DNA of 64,000 nucleotides from assembly GCF_025725645.1 (NCBI RefSeq), contig NZ_CP107007.1, forward strand, positions 1,302,001-1,366,000. Reading direction: 5' to 3'. Positions within the stretch are counted from its first letter, which is position 1. Each line of letters begins with the position of its first letter. The DNA comes from Halomonas sp. GD1P12. Lineage in GTDB: Bacteria; Pseudomonadota; Gammaproteobacteria; Pseudomonadales; Halomonadaceae. Made by a program: the position numbers and the translations under genes. Below, in pieces: positions 21,492 through 32,333 of the stretch. Under the pieces are notes generated by a model. That model was not told where the DNA came from and did no database searches. It saw nothing but the letters and a program-made list of their open reading frames with translations.

Positions 21492-21510
21492 CGCTAGCGG
21501 GGCCACGGCA

Positions 21511-21963
21511 TCATTCGTCGGTCTGCTCGCCTTTTTGGCCCACGCGCACCGCCAGCACGTCGCAGGGCGCGCCGTGGAGAACGCCGGTCGAGGTGGAGCC
21601 CAAAAGCAGCGCGAAGCCGTGACGGCCGTGGGAGCCCACCACGATCAGGTCGACACCGCGATCGTTGGCGAAGCGATGAATTTCGGTATCCGGCATGCCG
21701 ACCACCACGTGCTGATCTTCGGGCTTGACGTGGGGCGTGGCGATCTCCGACAGGCGCTTTTTAGCGTGGTCGTCCAGCTGATCCTGAATGCTGGTCAAAT
21801 CCATCGGAATATCGCCCCCGTAGGCGAAACCGAGCGGCTCCAGGGTGTGCATGATCGAAATTTTGGCATGCTCGTTTCGCTGCGAGACGGCGATCGCGCG
21901 CTCGAGCACCCGGTGGGAGTCCTTGGTCAAATCAACCGCGACCAGAATATGGTGATAGCTCAT
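21511..21963 (-). CDS. Universal stress protein (UspA family)
   Basis: A 150-residue single-domain Usp protein. MSYHHILVAVDLTKDS opens with the Rossmann-like beta strand and Asp. GVDLIVVGSHGRHGFALLLGSTSTGVL is the signature G-x2-G-x9-G-S/T ATP-binding loop, present in the UspA-like variant. It probably acts in the cytoplasm as a dimer in starvation and stress survival. ATG at 21963 was chosen because AAGGAG lies 8 bases upstream; a longer frame beginning with TTG lacks a ribosome-binding site. Divergent from the following membrane-protein gene, with about 140 bp between starts. Confidence 0.9.
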   Translation of the reverse strand: MSYHHILVAVDLTKDSHRVLERAIAVSQRNEHAKISIMHTLEPLGFAYGGDIPMDLTSIQDQLDDHAKKRLSEIATPHVKPEDQHVVVGMPDTEIHRFANDRGVDLIVVGSHGRHGFALLLGSTSTGVLHGAPCDVLAVRVGQKGEQTDE

Positions 21964-22105
21964 GGCCCATCTCCTTCGCAATAAGCAACAAAGAGCACCT
22001 TTGTCGGGTAATGTTCACTGTAAGCGCAACGCATGGGGTTCACAACGGCCCAAACGCGGGTTTTTTTAACGCAAGTATCGATCGGTTGAAAGAGGGATGT
22101 CGTAA

Positions 22106-22624
22106 ATGGAATGGTTGATCGTGCTGGGCGTCGTGCTGTTCGTGGCCGCGCCGGTCATGTGGCTCAAACCCAATCCGCGCCAAACGCGGCAGAATGCGCT
22201 TAGAAGCTTTGCGCGCAAGGAAGGGGTGGAGGTGAAACTGGCCGCGCCGCCGCTGCATAACTTCAAGGGCTTCATGCCAGGCTACCGGTTTGCCTACGCG
22301 CAAAAAGCACCGGGGCCGGATTTCGTGCTGGTGCGCGATGCCCACGCAAGCGAGGCGCTGGAGCACTATCACGCCGGCTGGCGTTGGCGCATCGCGCCGC
22401 TCAGGCCGCTGCCGGCGGCGGCCGAGACCTCGCTGAAGGCGCTTTTGGAGCGCCTGCCAACGGATGCGCTGGTGATCGAGTCCAGCGCCCAGGCGATGAC
22501 GCTTTGGTGGTGGGAATCGCAGGGGCCTGAGCGCTTTACGCTCTATGTGGCGTCCTTTCGCGAGCTCACTCAGACGCTCGCAGGCCAGGCGGATAATTTG
22601 GCGCTGAGCGCCTCTTCGCGTTAG
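22106..22624 (+). CDS. Hypothetical membrane-anchored protein
   Basis: A 172-residue protein that I do not recognise. Residues 1-19 (MEWLIVLGVVLFVAAPVMW) form one membrane helix with no cleavage site, followed by the basic KPNPRQTRQNALRSFARKEG segment, so the soluble part is probably cytoplasmic. The remainder is mixed alpha/beta with FVLVRDAHASEALEHYHAGWRWR and several tryptophans (LWWWESQG). No catalytic motif is visible. Its TAG overlaps the stop of the convergent slyA by four bases. It may be a lineage-restricted protein of halophilic gammaproteobacteria. Confidence 0.7.
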   Translation: MEWLIVLGVVLFVAAPVMWLKPNPRQTRQNALRSFARKEGVEVKLAAPPLHNFKGFMPGYRFAYAQKAPGPDFVLVRDAHASEALEHYHAGWRWRIAPLRPLPAAAETSLKALLERLPTDALVIESSAQAMTLWWWESQGPERFTLYVASFRELTQTLAGQADNLALSASSR

Positions 22625-23073
22625 GCGATGGGGCCCTGCTGGTCGCGGGACTGGATGGCGAGGCCGTTGGATTCGATCACGCCCAGCCACTCGTCGAGCG
22701 TGTCGAGCTGCTCGTCGCTCAAGCCCGCGAACATCTCTTCGCGCGCCTGACTTGCCACGCTGTCGATTTTTTCGAGCAGCGGCGTGGCCTTCGGTGTCAA
22801 AAAGATGCGTTTACTGCGCCGGTCGTTGTCGCAGGCACGCCGCTCGATCAGCCCCTGCTCCTCAAGCTGGCCAAGCGTGCGCACCAAGGAAGGCGCCTCG
22901 ACGCCGATCGCCTTGGCCAGATCGCACTGGGGGTGGCCTTCGCCCAGGCGCCATAAATGGTAAAGAGTCACCCAGCGGGTTTGCGTAAGCCCCAGCGGCG
23001 CCAGCCTTCGATCCAGAATGGAGCGCCACAGGTGCGGTAAACGCGCAAGCCGAAAACCTATTGTTGAAGCCAT
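22621..23073 (-). CDS. slyA: MarR-family regulator SlyA
   Basis: A 150-residue winged-helix regulator of the MarR/SlyA family. The N-terminal dimer helix FRLARLPHLWRSILDRRLAPLGLTQTRW matches SlyA. The helix-turn-helix CDLAKAIGVEAPSLVRTLGQLEEQGLIERR and wing DNDRRSKRIFLTPKA complete the DNA-binding domain. Such proteins control virulence, stress and efflux genes by competing with nucleoid proteins, and sense small aromatic acids. Its targets here are unknown; the adjacent DUF5924 gene lies upstream on the same strand. A perfect 7-bp hairpin (GGGCGCT/AGCGCCC, 23117-23137) separates the two. Confidence 0.9.
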   Translation of the reverse strand: MASTIGFRLARLPHLWRSILDRRLAPLGLTQTRWVTLYHLWRLGEGHPQCDLAKAIGVEAPSLVRTLGQLEEQGLIERRACDNDRRSKRIFLTPKATPLLEKIDSVASQAREEMFAGLSDEQLDTLDEWLGVIESNGLAIQSRDQQGPIA

Positions 23074-23145
23074 GAGTCACGATCCGTGAGTGTGTTCAGC
23101 GAATTGTCATAACCTCGGGCGCTGATTGCAAGCGCCCGCCGGATA

Positions 23146-24351
23146 TTAGCGGGCCTCATTGGAGACGTTTTCAACGCTCTCATCACTCTCGACGCCTTCC
23201 TCGCTTTCACTATCTTCTTCACTTTCGCCCCGCCCGGCAACGAACCGCCCCAGGTGTAGCCGGCTCATGCCGCTGGCGCGAATGCGACCATCGGCGACGC
23301 TTGCCTCATTGGAATCGGCCGCCACCACGAAGCGAATCAACCCCAGCCGCTGGCCGCCGGCGGTCATGATATCGACTCGCCAGTTGCCGGTCGGGTCCTG
23401 GGGGAAGTTGTTCTTATGACTCCAGGCGCGGTAGCCCTGCTCGCGACCACCGCTGATATCGAGCTCCACCGTATCCAGCTCCTGGCTGTTGTGGTGCCAA
23501 ACGTGGTGAACGGTTTCGCTCAAGCCTCGCGGGGCGCGAATGGCGGTATAGACGTAGAGCCCACGGCTTGCCAGCGCCTCTGGCGTTAGCGTCATCTCAC
23601 CCAGCGGCGTTCGATTGGCGGTGTCGAATTCTGGTGAAAGCGCGCTTCCCGTCATCCAGAGCGTGGCCGGCGGCACCCACACCCGCGCGACCCAGCCCGC
23701 AAGCGCCAGGCTGACCAGCAGAAGGAGAAACAGGCACAGGCGCGTAAGCGTTCTTGCCTTGACCAGGTGCCAGAAGCTTGGAAGCGCAATCAACACCGTC
23801 AAGCCGAGCGCCAGCGCAAGACTTTCCCCGGTGGTCAGGTGCACCATGATCGGTAAAATCACCAGCAGCACGAGAAACACGCACAGGGCGTGGAACAGAA
23901 AATAAAGGCTTCGCGAGCGCCCGGCCAACTTGTAATAGAGCGGGTCGACGATCGACAAAATCGCCATCGCCAACACGAGTAGTGCAAAGATGAGCTGGCC
24001 GCTGTTCCACACCGTGGTGATCAAAATGAAAGGCAGGGTGAAAAAAAGCGTTTCCTGGTGGATCATCTGCGCGATAAAGGTGGTGACCATGCGCGGCAGG
24101 CCCTCCTGACCACGCTTTCTCAGTACGCGCGACAAAAGGCTCTCCGAGAGCATGAGCCCCCAGGCCAGCAATAGTCCCAGCGCCAGCGCCGCCCCCAACC
24201 ACTGCTGACGGTCCACCAAAAAGAAACTGCCGAGCCCGGCGGCGAAGGCGATGGGTGGCCATAAAAAGGCCCAGGGCTTGACCCGGAGAACGATTCGCTC
24301 GGCAAGTGACTGCCACTTGGCCATGCGGGTAGGAGTCAGAAAAGCGCCCAT
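23146..24351 (-). CDS. DUF5924/DUF2914 membrane protein
   Basis: About 401 residues. The N-terminal 230 residues contain roughly seven hydrophobic helices (for example WAFLWPPIAFAAGLGSFFLV and ALGLLLAWGLML), consistent with DUF5924. The C-terminal soluble part carries a DUF2914 beta domain with VHHVWHHNSQELDTVELD and NWRVDIMTAGGQRLGLIRF. It ends in a very acidic tail of about 30 residues dominated by Glu, Ser and Asp, unlike its neighbours. Function is unknown. ATG at 24351 was preferred to an upstream in-frame TTG (24435) because the extra N-terminus is not protein-like, but the ribosome-binding sequence is weak for both, so the start is uncertain. Confidence 0.75.
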   Translation of the reverse strand: MGAFLTPTRMAKWQSLAERIVLRVKPWAFLWPPIAFAAGLGSFFLVDRQQWLGAALALGLLLAWGLMLSESLLSRVLRKRGQEGLPRMVTTFIAQMIHQETLFFTLPFILITTVWNSGQLIFALLVLAMAILSIVDPLYYKLAGRSRSLYFLFHALCVFLVLLVILPIMVHLTTGESLALALGLTVLIALPSFWHLVKARTLTRLCLFLLLLVSLALAGWVARVWVPPATLWMTGSALSPEFDTANRTPLGEMTLTPEALASRGLYVYTAIRAPRGLSETVHHVWHHNSQELDTVELDISGGREQGYRAWSHKNNFPQDPTGNWRVDIMTAGGQRLGLIRFVVAADSNEASVADGRIRASGMSRLHLGRFVAGRGESEEDSESEEGVESDESVENVSNEAR

Positions 24352-24535
24352 GACGGTCCACTCGTTGAGAAAGCGCCTATAATCCCAGGGATTGCAACGA
24401 AAGTCGATAGAGCCTCGCCAGGCCTTGAACGGCAAGGGCTGCGTCTTCTAACGTAGCGTTTTGCGGGCGTATCGTCCGCTTGAGGCGTCGTTGGAGGCTT
24501 GACCTTGACAGGCAACTCGACCAGGCTTGAGCGAT

Positions 24536-24549
24536 CAAACGACCGTATG
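24536..24549 (+). promoter_or_regulatory. PsrA-like box upstream of fadB
   Basis: CAAAC-GACC-GTATG, one mismatch from the PsrA consensus and flanked by GCGAT and AAA, lies 84 bp before the fadB start. A TTGACA at 24505-24510 is nearby but no convincing -10 pairs with it. Confidence 0.5.
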
Positions 24550-24633
24550 AAAATTGCGGCAGGCCCGCGTTCGGCCCCCGCCCGATTTGTAGAGCTCGTA
24601 TCTGTAAAGCCCGTACCAGTGGAGACAGCGCGG

Positions 24634-26805
24634 ATGATCTATCAAGGCAACGCCATCACGGTGGAGCGTCGTGACACCCAAGGTGGCAACAGCATCGCAA
24701 CGCTCACTTTCGATTTGAAGGATGAGTCCATCAATAAGCTTTCCAGCGCCGTGGTGCAGGAGCTGGGCGAGGCGGTCGGCGCGATCGAAGGCGAGCGCGA
24801 CCTCAAGGGCCTTTTGATCAAAAGCGCCAAGGATGTCTTCATTGTCGGCGCCGACATCACCGAGTTTCATTCGCTGTTCGACAAGGGCGAAGCGTATCTT
24901 GAAGAGATGAACCTCAAGGTCCACGACATCTTCAACGCCATCGAGGATCTACCGTTTCCCACCGTGGCCGCGGTCAACGGGCTGGCGCTGGGCGGCGGCT
25001 GCGAAGTGCTTCTGACCTGCGATTTTCGCGTCATGAGCGAGAAGGGCAAGATGGGCCTGCCGGAAACCAAACTGGGCATTTTGCCGGGCTGGGGCGGCTG
25101 CGTGCGTCTGCCGCGCATCATCGGCGCGGACAACGCCATCGAGTGGATTGCCGGCGGTAGCGAAAACCGCCCGGCCGAGGCGCTCAAGATGGGCGCGGTC
25201 GACGCCGTGGTCGCCCACGACCAGCTCGAGGCCGCCGCGCTCGATATGCTCGACCGCGCCAACGCCGGCGAGCTCGACTACCAGAGCCGCCGCGCCGAGA
25301 AGAAGGCGCCTTTGAAGCTCAACGCCATCGAACAGATGATGGCCTTCGAGACCGCCAAGGGCTATGTCGCCGGCAAGGCGGGCCCGCACTATCCGGCGCC
25401 CATCGAAGCGATCAAGGTCATCCAGAAAGGCGCCGGCGAGGAGCGTGCGCGCGCCCAGGCGATCGAGGCGAAGGCGTTTGCCAAACTCGCCATGACCAGC
25501 GTGGCGTTCAACCTCGTCGGGCTCTTCCTGAACGATCAGGTGGTCAAGAAAAAGGCCGGCAAGTACGAAAAACAGGCCCGCCCGGTCAAGCAGACCGCGG
25601 TGCTGGGCGCGGGCATCATGGGCGGCGGTATTGCCTACCAGAGCGCCTCAAAGGGCACGCCGATCCTGATGAAGGACATCAAGGGCGAGGCGATCGAGCT
25701 TGGTTTGAAAGAGGCGCGCAAGCTTTTTGGCAAGCAGGTCGAGCGTAAAAAACTCACGCCTGAAGAGATGGCTGAAAAGCTCACCAACATTCGTCCGACG
25801 CTCTCCTACGGCGACTTCGAAAACGTCGATCTGGTCGTCGAAGCGGTGGTCGAGAACCCGAAAGTGAAAGAGGGCGTACTGGCCGAGGTCGAGAAGAACG
25901 TCGGTGAGAACACCATCCTCACCTCGAACACTTCGACGATCTCGATCAACCGGCTGGCAAAGAACCTGGCGCGCCCGCACAACTTCTGCGGCATGCACTT
26001 TTTCAATCCGGTGCACCGCATGCCGCTGGTGGAAGTCATCCGTGGCGAAAAGACCTCTGACGAGGCGGTCGCAGCGACCGTCGCCTACGCCCGCGCCATG
26101 GGCAAGACGCCGATCGTGGTCAACGACTGCCCCGGCTTTTTGGTCAATCGCGTGCTGTTCCCCTACTTTGGCGGCTTCAGCTTTCTGGTCGAGCAGGGCG
26201 CCGACTTCCAGCACGTCGACAAGGTGATGGAGAAGTTCGGCTGGCCAATGGGCCCGGCGTATTTGCTCGACGTGGTGGGGATGGACACCGCGGTGCACGC
26301 CAACGAGGTGATGGCGGAAGGCTTCCCGGATCGCATGGCGCGCGAAGGCAAGACGGCCATTCAGGTGATGTTTGAGAACGACCGCCTGGGCCAGAAGAAC
26401 GACAAGGGCTTCTACGCCTATGAGGAAGACAAGAAGGGCAAGCCCAAAAAGGTCACCGATGAAAAAGCCTACGAGCTCATCAAGGAGGTCGCGGGTGAGC
26501 AGAAGGAGTTCTCGGACGAGGACATCATCGCGCGGATGATGACGCCGCTGTGTCTGGAGACCGTGCGCTGCCTGGAAGACGGCATCGTCGACACGCCCGC
26601 CGAAGCCGACATGGCGCTGATCTACGGCATCGGTTTTCCTCCCTTCCGGGGCGGGGCACTGCGCTATATCGACGCCATGGGCGTGGACACCTTCGTGGCG
26701 CAGGCCGAAAAGCTCAGCGAGGAACTTGGTCCGCTTTACGCGCCGACTGAAAAGCTCAAGCAAATGGCGCAAAACGGCGAGCGTTTCTACAAAGACCAGG
26801 CCTAA
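24634..26805 (+). CDS. fadB: Fatty acid oxidation complex alpha subunit FadB
   Basis: A 723-residue multifunctional beta-oxidation enzyme (enoyl-CoA hydratase, 3-hydroxyacyl-CoA dehydrogenase and isomerase) that forms an alpha2beta2 complex with FadA. The hydratase half contains [16 protein letters not shown] (Glu124) and [15 protein letters not shown] (Glu144), corresponding to E119 and E139 of E. coli. The dehydrogenase half has the NAD loop [11 protein letters not shown] from residue 324 and catalytic His461 in [12 protein letters not shown]. The open frame extends 45 codons further upstream, but ATG at 24634 matches the family start MxYxG and has GGAG 9 bases before it. fadA follows after 24 bp. 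A PsrA-like box in the leader suggests fatty-acid induction. Confidence 0.95.
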   Translation: MIYQGNAITVERRDTQGGNSIATLTFDLKDESINKLSSAVVQELGEAVGAIEGERDLKGLLIKSAKDVFIVGADITEFHSLFDKGEAYLEEMNLKVHDIFNAIEDLPFPTVAAVNGLALGGGCEVLLTCDFRVMSEKGKMGLPETKLGILPGWGGCVRLPRIIGADNAIEWIAGGSENRPAEALKMGAVDAVVAHDQLEAAALDMLDRANAGELDYQSRRAEKKAPLKLNAIEQMMAFETAKGYVAGKAGPHYPAPIEAIKVIQKGAGEERARAQAIEAKAFAKLAMTSVAFNLVGLFLNDQVVKKKAGKYEKQARPVKQTAVLGAGIMGGGIAYQSASKGTPILMKDIKGEAIELGLKEARKLFGKQVERKKLTPEEMAEKLTNIRPTLSYGDFENVDLVVEAVVENPKVKEGVLAEVEKNVGENTILTSNTSTISINRLAKNLARPHNFCGMHFFNPVHRMPLVEVIRGEKTSDEAVAATVAYARAMGKTPIVVNDCPGFLVNRVLFPYFGGFSFLVEQGADFQHVDKVMEKFGWPMGPAYLLDVVGMDTAVHANEVMAEGFPDRMAREGKTAIQVMFENDRLGQKNDKGFYAYEEDKKGKPKKVTDEKAYELIKEVAGEQKEFSDEDIIARMMTPLCLETVRCLEDGIVDTPAEADMALIYGIGFPPFRGGALRYIDAMGVDTFVAQAEKLSEELGPLYAPTEKLKQMAQNGERFYKDQA

Positions 26806-28008
<1,203 letters not shown>

Positions 28009-28040
28009 GCGTCAAGTACGTCTTACGCGTGGCAACGCAA

Positions 28041-28065
28041 AACGGCACCTTCGGGTGCCGTTTTT
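28041..28065. terminator. fadBA terminator (bidirectional)
   Basis: AACGGCACC-TTCG-GGTGCCGTT plus a T-run. The stem has a UUCG tetraloop and lies between fadA and the convergent flavodoxin-like gene. Confidence 0.92.
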
Positions 28066-28069
28066 GGGT

Positions 28070-28537
28070 TTAGACGATGCCCGCTTCCAGGCTCGCCGCC
28101 ATCGAAAGCCCGAGTTCTCTGCACTGGTCGATGAACACCTCGTCGAAATCGCCCTGGCAGATCAGCGGCGCCTGAACCAGACGCCAGCGAAGACCGGTGG
28201 TGATTGCCTCGAGGGCTCGGCGCGTGCCGGTACCGTCGAGCCCGGCCCTGACGTAGAAGGCAAACGGAAGGCCCTCGGTATGCTCGATGCATGGATAGTA
28301 GCAGCGATCGAACACGTCCTTGATCAGCCCGGCCATGTAGCCCAGATTTTCCGTCGTGCCGATGACCACCGCGTTGGCGGCGATGATCTCGTCCGGGGTG
28401 ACGTCGAGCGGGGCGAGCGCGCGCACCTCGATACCTTCGACCGCCTCGTCGCTTGCGCCTTCGATCACGGCGTCGCGCAGCCGGCGCGTGTTGGGAGAGG
28501 GCGCATGGCTAATGATCAAAAGCCGTTTGGCACTCAT
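28070..28537 (-). CDS. Flavodoxin-fold (FMN reductase-like) protein
   Basis: A 155-residue protein with a flavodoxin-like fold. The opening RLLIISHAPSPNTRRLRDAVIEGA places the phosphate-binding SPNTRRL turn where FMN sits. ANAVVIGTTENLGYMAGLIKDVFDRCYYPC is the second FMN loop typical of NAD(P)H-dependent flavin reductases, and GRALEAI-like and LICQGD segments follow. It probably performs soluble flavin redox chemistry; the electron partner is unknown. The start ATG has AGGAGCG 3-9 bases upstream. It converges with fadA and lies about 100 bp from the secretion genes, with no evident operon link to either. Confidence 0.82.
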   Translation of the reverse strand: MSAKRLLIISHAPSPNTRRLRDAVIEGASDEAVEGIEVRALAPLDVTPDEIIAANAVVIGTTENLGYMAGLIKDVFDRCYYPCIEHTEGLPFAFYVRAGLDGTGTRRALEAITTGLRWRLVQAPLICQGDFDEVFIDQCRELGLSMAASLEAGIV

Positions 28538-28637
28538 GGTAGCGCTCCTTCATTGATGATGAGCGCTACGCTACACGTTTATACGCCGGCAGTGCCAACT
28601 CGAACGGTTCGACGATGCGACGAGGGGCGGCCCGGCA

Positions 28638-29972
28638 TCAGTCTTCGCGCATGGCGCGGGCGAGCATGTCCGTGATCGGTTTGGCGATATAGCTTGCAAA
28701 ACTGCGATCGCCGGTTTTGAGCATCACTTCGGCAGGCATACCCGCCAGAAGCGTCATGCTCTCGGTCATGTTCTCCTCGCCTTGCGGTGTGACCCGTAAA
28801 CGCACCTTGTAATAGCGCGCTCGCGTCGCTTCGTCCTCGAAGCTGTCGGCACTGATATGCACGACTTCGCCTTCGATCACGTTGGAGAGACGCTGATTGA
28901 AGGCGCTGAAGCGAATTTCCGCCGGCTGTCCATGATAGAGATGGTCGATATCGTGATCCGGCACCCGAGCCTCGACGATGAAGCCGACGTTCGAGGGTAC
29001 GATATCCATGAGCGCCTCGCCGGGGCGAATGACGCCGCCGGGCGTGTGCACCTGAAGCCCCACCACGGTGCCCGTGACCGGAGCGATCACCTCGGTGCGA
29101 TCAACGTTATCCAAAAGCGCGGTCAGGCGCTCCTCGGCGTCTGCTACCTCCGCCTGGGTTTGACGCAGCGCCTCACCGACCTGCTGCTGGAACTCCTGCA
29201 GGCGCACCTGTTTTTGCAGCGTGTTTTCACTCACCTGAGAATTGAGCCTGGCCACGTCGGCGGCGTGCTGAGCGTTGACACTTTGATACTCAAGACTTTC
29301 GCGCTCGAGCTCGTGCAGGCGCTGACTGCTGATCATGCCTCTTTGAAAGAGCTGGCGATGGTTCGCCGCGTCGTTTTCCAGTGAGCCGATGCGCCGCTGG
29401 TTGATCGACTGGGTGTTGGTCAGACCCTGGATCTGTTCGTTCATCTGGGTAACCTGCTCGTCGAGCGAGGCCAGCGTGCTCTCCAGCGATGCGCGCCGTG
29501 AATGAAATAGCCGCCGCTGCACATCGAGCACATCCTGTACGCGTGGGCTAGTGGATTCGGTCAGCTCGACAGGAAAGTCGAGAGTATCGGCGTCGCTGAG
29601 CTCGGCCAGTAGCCGGACTTCCGTGGCCCGGCTGATGAGGTAATTGGCGCGGATGACCTCGAGCTGGGAACGCGCCTGGGTGTCATCGAGTACCATCAGT
29701 ACATCGCCGGCGCCGACGTGGTCGCCATCCTCGACCAGAATGCGCTCCACGATGCCGCCCTCCAGGTGCTGAACGGTTTTGGTAAAGCTTTCAACGGAGA
29801 CCGAGCCCGGTGCCACCACAGAGACCGCCAGGTTGGCGAACACCGACCAACTGCCGAAGCCACCGATCGCCACGGCCAGAATGATCACGCCCATGCGCCG
29901 GTAGCGGGTATCTTCCAGCGGAAGCTCATCGTTGGCGGCGGCGGGGAAGCCCGGGGGTGTTTGTGTGTTCAT
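28638..29972 (-). CDS. Type I secretion membrane fusion protein (HlyD/PrtE type)
   Basis: A 444-residue periplasmic adaptor linking an inner-membrane ABC exporter to an outer-membrane channel. A short cytoplasmic N-terminus precedes one membrane helix (about residues 27-47). A lipoyl-like half-motif follows (QHLEGGIVERILVEDGDHV), then a long alpha-helical hairpin rich in Glu/Gln (about 105-300), then the second lipoyl half (VIAPVTGTVVGLQVHTPGGVI) and beta-barrel domain. Length matches PrtE/AprE-type proteins. Its ATG overlaps the transporter stop (ATGA), so it is translationally coupled and second in the operon. No TolC/PrtF-like gene is nearby, so the outer-membrane partner must be encoded elsewhere. 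Confidence 0.92.
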   Translation of the reverse strand: MNTQTPPGFPAAANDELPLEDTRYRRMGVIILAVAIGGFGSWSVFANLAVSVVAPGSVSVESFTKTVQHLEGGIVERILVEDGDHVGAGDVLMVLDDTQARSQLEVIRANYLISRATEVRLLAELSDADTLDFPVELTESTSPRVQDVLDVQRRLFHSRRASLESTLASLDEQVTQMNEQIQGLTNTQSINQRRIGSLENDAANHRQLFQRGMISSQRLHELERESLEYQSVNAQHAADVARLNSQVSENTLQKQVRLQEFQQQVGEALRQTQAEVADAEERLTALLDNVDRTEVIAPVTGTVVGLQVHTPGGVIRPGEALMDIVPSNVGFIVEARVPDHDIDHLYHGQPAEIRFSAFNQRLSNVIEGEVVHISADSFEDEATRARYYKVRLRVTPQGEENMTESMTLLAGMPAEVMLKTGDRSFASYIAKPITDMLARAMRED

Positions 29973-31726
29973 GGCTGATTCTCCTGTGGATTACGGCCAC
30001 GGGCGCTAGGGCGTAGCGTGGTCACCGGCTGGGGACGAAGGCCGTCGGCGGTCATGCGCACAGCGGGCTGAACGCGTGCCGGCGGTTTGAGCGAGGCGAT
30101 GCTGCCATCCTTGAGCACCAGAATTCTGTCGACGCTCTGTAAAAGCCGCGTGCGGTGAGTAATCACCAGCGTCGTCGTGCCTTCCTGGCGCAGACCCACC
30201 AGACACTCGGCAAGCGATGCCTCGCCGGCGTCGTCCAGGTTGGCATCGGGCTCGTCCAGCACGATCAGTACCGGTTTACCGTAGAGTGCCCGGGCAAGCC
30301 CGATACGCTGGCGCTGGCCTGCCGATAAGGCGTTGCCCCCATGAGAGAGCCAGGTGTCGTAGCCGTTTTCCAGCGCCAGAATCATGTCGTGAACGCCCGC
30401 CTTGCGCGCCGCCCTGACCACCGCCTCCGGGTCGACCTCGCCCAAGCGAGCGATGTTCTCCGAAACCGTGCCGTCGAAAAGCTCGATATCCTGGGGCAGG
30501 TAGCCCACATGAGGGCCCAGTGCGGCGCGATTCCACTGAGCGATATCCGCGCCGTCCAGACGCACGCAGCCAAGCTGGCTGGGCCAGATACCCAGCACCA
30601 CCCGGGCCAGCGTCGACTTACCCGCGGCACTCGGTCCGACGATCGCGATCTGCTCGCCGCGCGCCACGGTAAGATCGATGTCGCGAATCGTGGCGAGCTT
30701 TTGCCCGGGGGGCGCGGCACTCACGCCTTCGAGCACTAGCCGCCCCTTGGGTGCGGGCAGCGGCATGCGCGGCTGCTCAGCGGGAATGGCCACCAAAAGC
30801 TCCTCGAGACGCGCTTTGGCAGTGCGCGCGCCGGCAAAACCTTTCCAGCCATTGATCATTTGATCGATTGGCGCAAGCGCCCGGCCCATCAAAATCGAGC
30901 CCGCGATCATCATGCCCGGGGTGATATCGCCGGTCAGCACCAGGTACGCCCCAAGCCCGAGAATCAGCGATTGGAACATCAGCCGCAGCACCTTGGAGGT
31001 ATTGGTGATCACCCCGGCGCGGTCGCTGGCGCGGGACTGCAGCATCAGGTAGTCGTAGTGGCGCGCGCTCCAGCGCCCCATGATGCCCGGCAGCATCCCC
31101 ATCGCGTGAAGTACCTCGGCGTTTCTCAGGTTGCTGTTAGCCAGATCCTGGGACATGACGTGCTGACCGTTGGCATCGTTCAACAGCGCCTTGGTGCTGA
31201 GCTCGTTGATAATGGCAAGCGTTGCCAGAATGAGCCCGGCGCCGAGAGCGAAGAGCCCGAACCAGGGATGGAAGAGTGCCAGCACGGCGATGTAAACCGG
31301 CACCCAGGGGGCATCGAAGAAGGCGAACAGGGCATTGCCCGTCAGAAACTGGCGCAGCGTGGTGAGATCATTGAGCGGCTGGGCGGAGGGTTTTCCCGGG
31401 CTCATCAGTGAGCGCTGAAACATCGCGGCGTAGAGCCGACGGCTGAGGCGCACGTCGAGTTTGTTGCCAACCCGCACCAGAATGCGCGAGCGCATGAGCT
31501 CAAGCCCCCCCATGACCAGAAAGAAAAATACCGTGACCAGCGTCAGCATGAGCAGGGTCTCGAGACTTCTCGTGGTGATCACCCGGTCGTAGACCTGCAG
31601 CATGTAAAGCGGTGGAACGAGCATCAACAGGTTGATGAAAAGGCTGAATATACCCACGTAGATAAAACTTCGTCGGCAGGTGCCGAGCACCTTCGCAAGA
31701 TCCGAGCCTTCTTTGGGTTTTAGCAT
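29969..31726 (-). CDS. Type I secretion ABC transporter (PrtD/AprD type)
   Basis: A 585-residue half-transporter that powers export of unfolded protein substrates from the cytoplasm. There is no N-terminal C39 peptidase or peptidase-like domain; residues about 20-330 hold five to six membrane helices and the rest is the nucleotide-binding domain. Walker A GPSAAGKST lies near residue 365, the signature LSAGQRQRIGLARAL and Walker B VLIVLDEPDANLD follow, then the switch His in VITHRTRLL. This PrtD-type layout is used for RTX proteases, lipases and S-layer proteins. The frame is open 39 codons further, but ATG at 31726 has GGAG 6 bases upstream and matches the family start. It is divergent from the giant gene, its likely substrate. 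Confidence 0.93.
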   Translation of the reverse strand: MLKPKEGSDLAKVLGTCRRSFIYVGIFSLFINLLMLVPPLYMLQVYDRVITTRSLETLLMLTLVTVFFFLVMGGLELMRSRILVRVGNKLDVRLSRRLYAAMFQRSLMSPGKPSAQPLNDLTTLRQFLTGNALFAFFDAPWVPVYIAVLALFHPWFGLFALGAGLILATLAIINELSTKALLNDANGQHVMSQDLANSNLRNAEVLHAMGMLPGIMGRWSARHYDYLMLQSRASDRAGVITNTSKVLRLMFQSLILGLGAYLVLTGDITPGMMIAGSILMGRALAPIDQMINGWKGFAGARTAKARLEELLVAIPAEQPRMPLPAPKGRLVLEGVSAAPPGQKLATIRDIDLTVARGEQIAIVGPSAAGKSTLARVVLGIWPSQLGCVRLDGADIAQWNRAALGPHVGYLPQDIELFDGTVSENIARLGEVDPEAVVRAARKAGVHDMILALENGYDTWLSHGGNALSAGQRQRIGLARALYGKPVLIVLDEPDANLDDAGEASLAECLVGLRQEGTTTLVITHRTRLLQSVDRILVLKDGSIASLKPPARVQPAVRMTADGLRPQPVTTLRPSARGRNPQENQP

Positions 31727-32333
31727 GGCACGCTCCAGGGCAGGATTGTCGTTATTATTGGCCGCCCCACCGTGGCGTATGGGTCGGTTCGCTTGAAACA
31801 TCAAGGCGTTGGTAAGAGGGCTGCAAGATGAACGCAGGGTCATTTTGTTATTGTTATCAGTTTTGCCAGCGTATCAGGATCGCTGTTTTAACCTCGGGCT
31901 ATTTTTTTCAATTTTCCATTATTTAATTAATAAGAGAGAAGAACAGTAAGTCTTAGGAGCTAATGTTTTCTGTGATCATTAAATTAATAATCAAAAGCTA
32001 TTATTTTCGTTAATACCGTTTTCTTAAGTTCCCAATGTTTTTCGGATATCGCGGTTTAGTTAGCGTTTTAAGAGAGCTGAATTAACAAGTTTTTATTTTT
32101 CCGCTCACGTGAAGCCCGCATGTAGCGTGGGCTCCAGGCTTTCTGATACCCACTTCCGCTTGCTTTTGAAGTCTGATTAAACTCCATGCTAACCACGCGC
32201 TGGGCCCGGGAGGTCAGGTGAGGTTGGCAAGTGTCTCTGGCGAAGGACATCGTCGTTTCATACTTATAAAAATGCTCCGATGTCCACTGCGCTTTAAAGG
32301 CTCTTGATAATTCCAATAAAAATGGGGTGGGCC
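31727..32333. other. AT-rich divergent spacer between secretion operon and giant gene
   Basis: About 600 bp with no convincing gene. By hand count 31861-32100 is about 30 percent GC, against more than 60 percent in the flanking genes. It contains A/T runs and several overlapping TTAATTAA-like stretches (31921-32010) and must contain the promoters of both divergent units. A TATAAA at 32265-32270 is a candidate -10 for the giant gene but has no clear -35. The block 32100-32300 is less AT-rich and has an open minus-strand frame without recognisable similarity. The composition suggests binding by a nucleoid silencer or foreign origin (inference). Confidence 0.7.
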
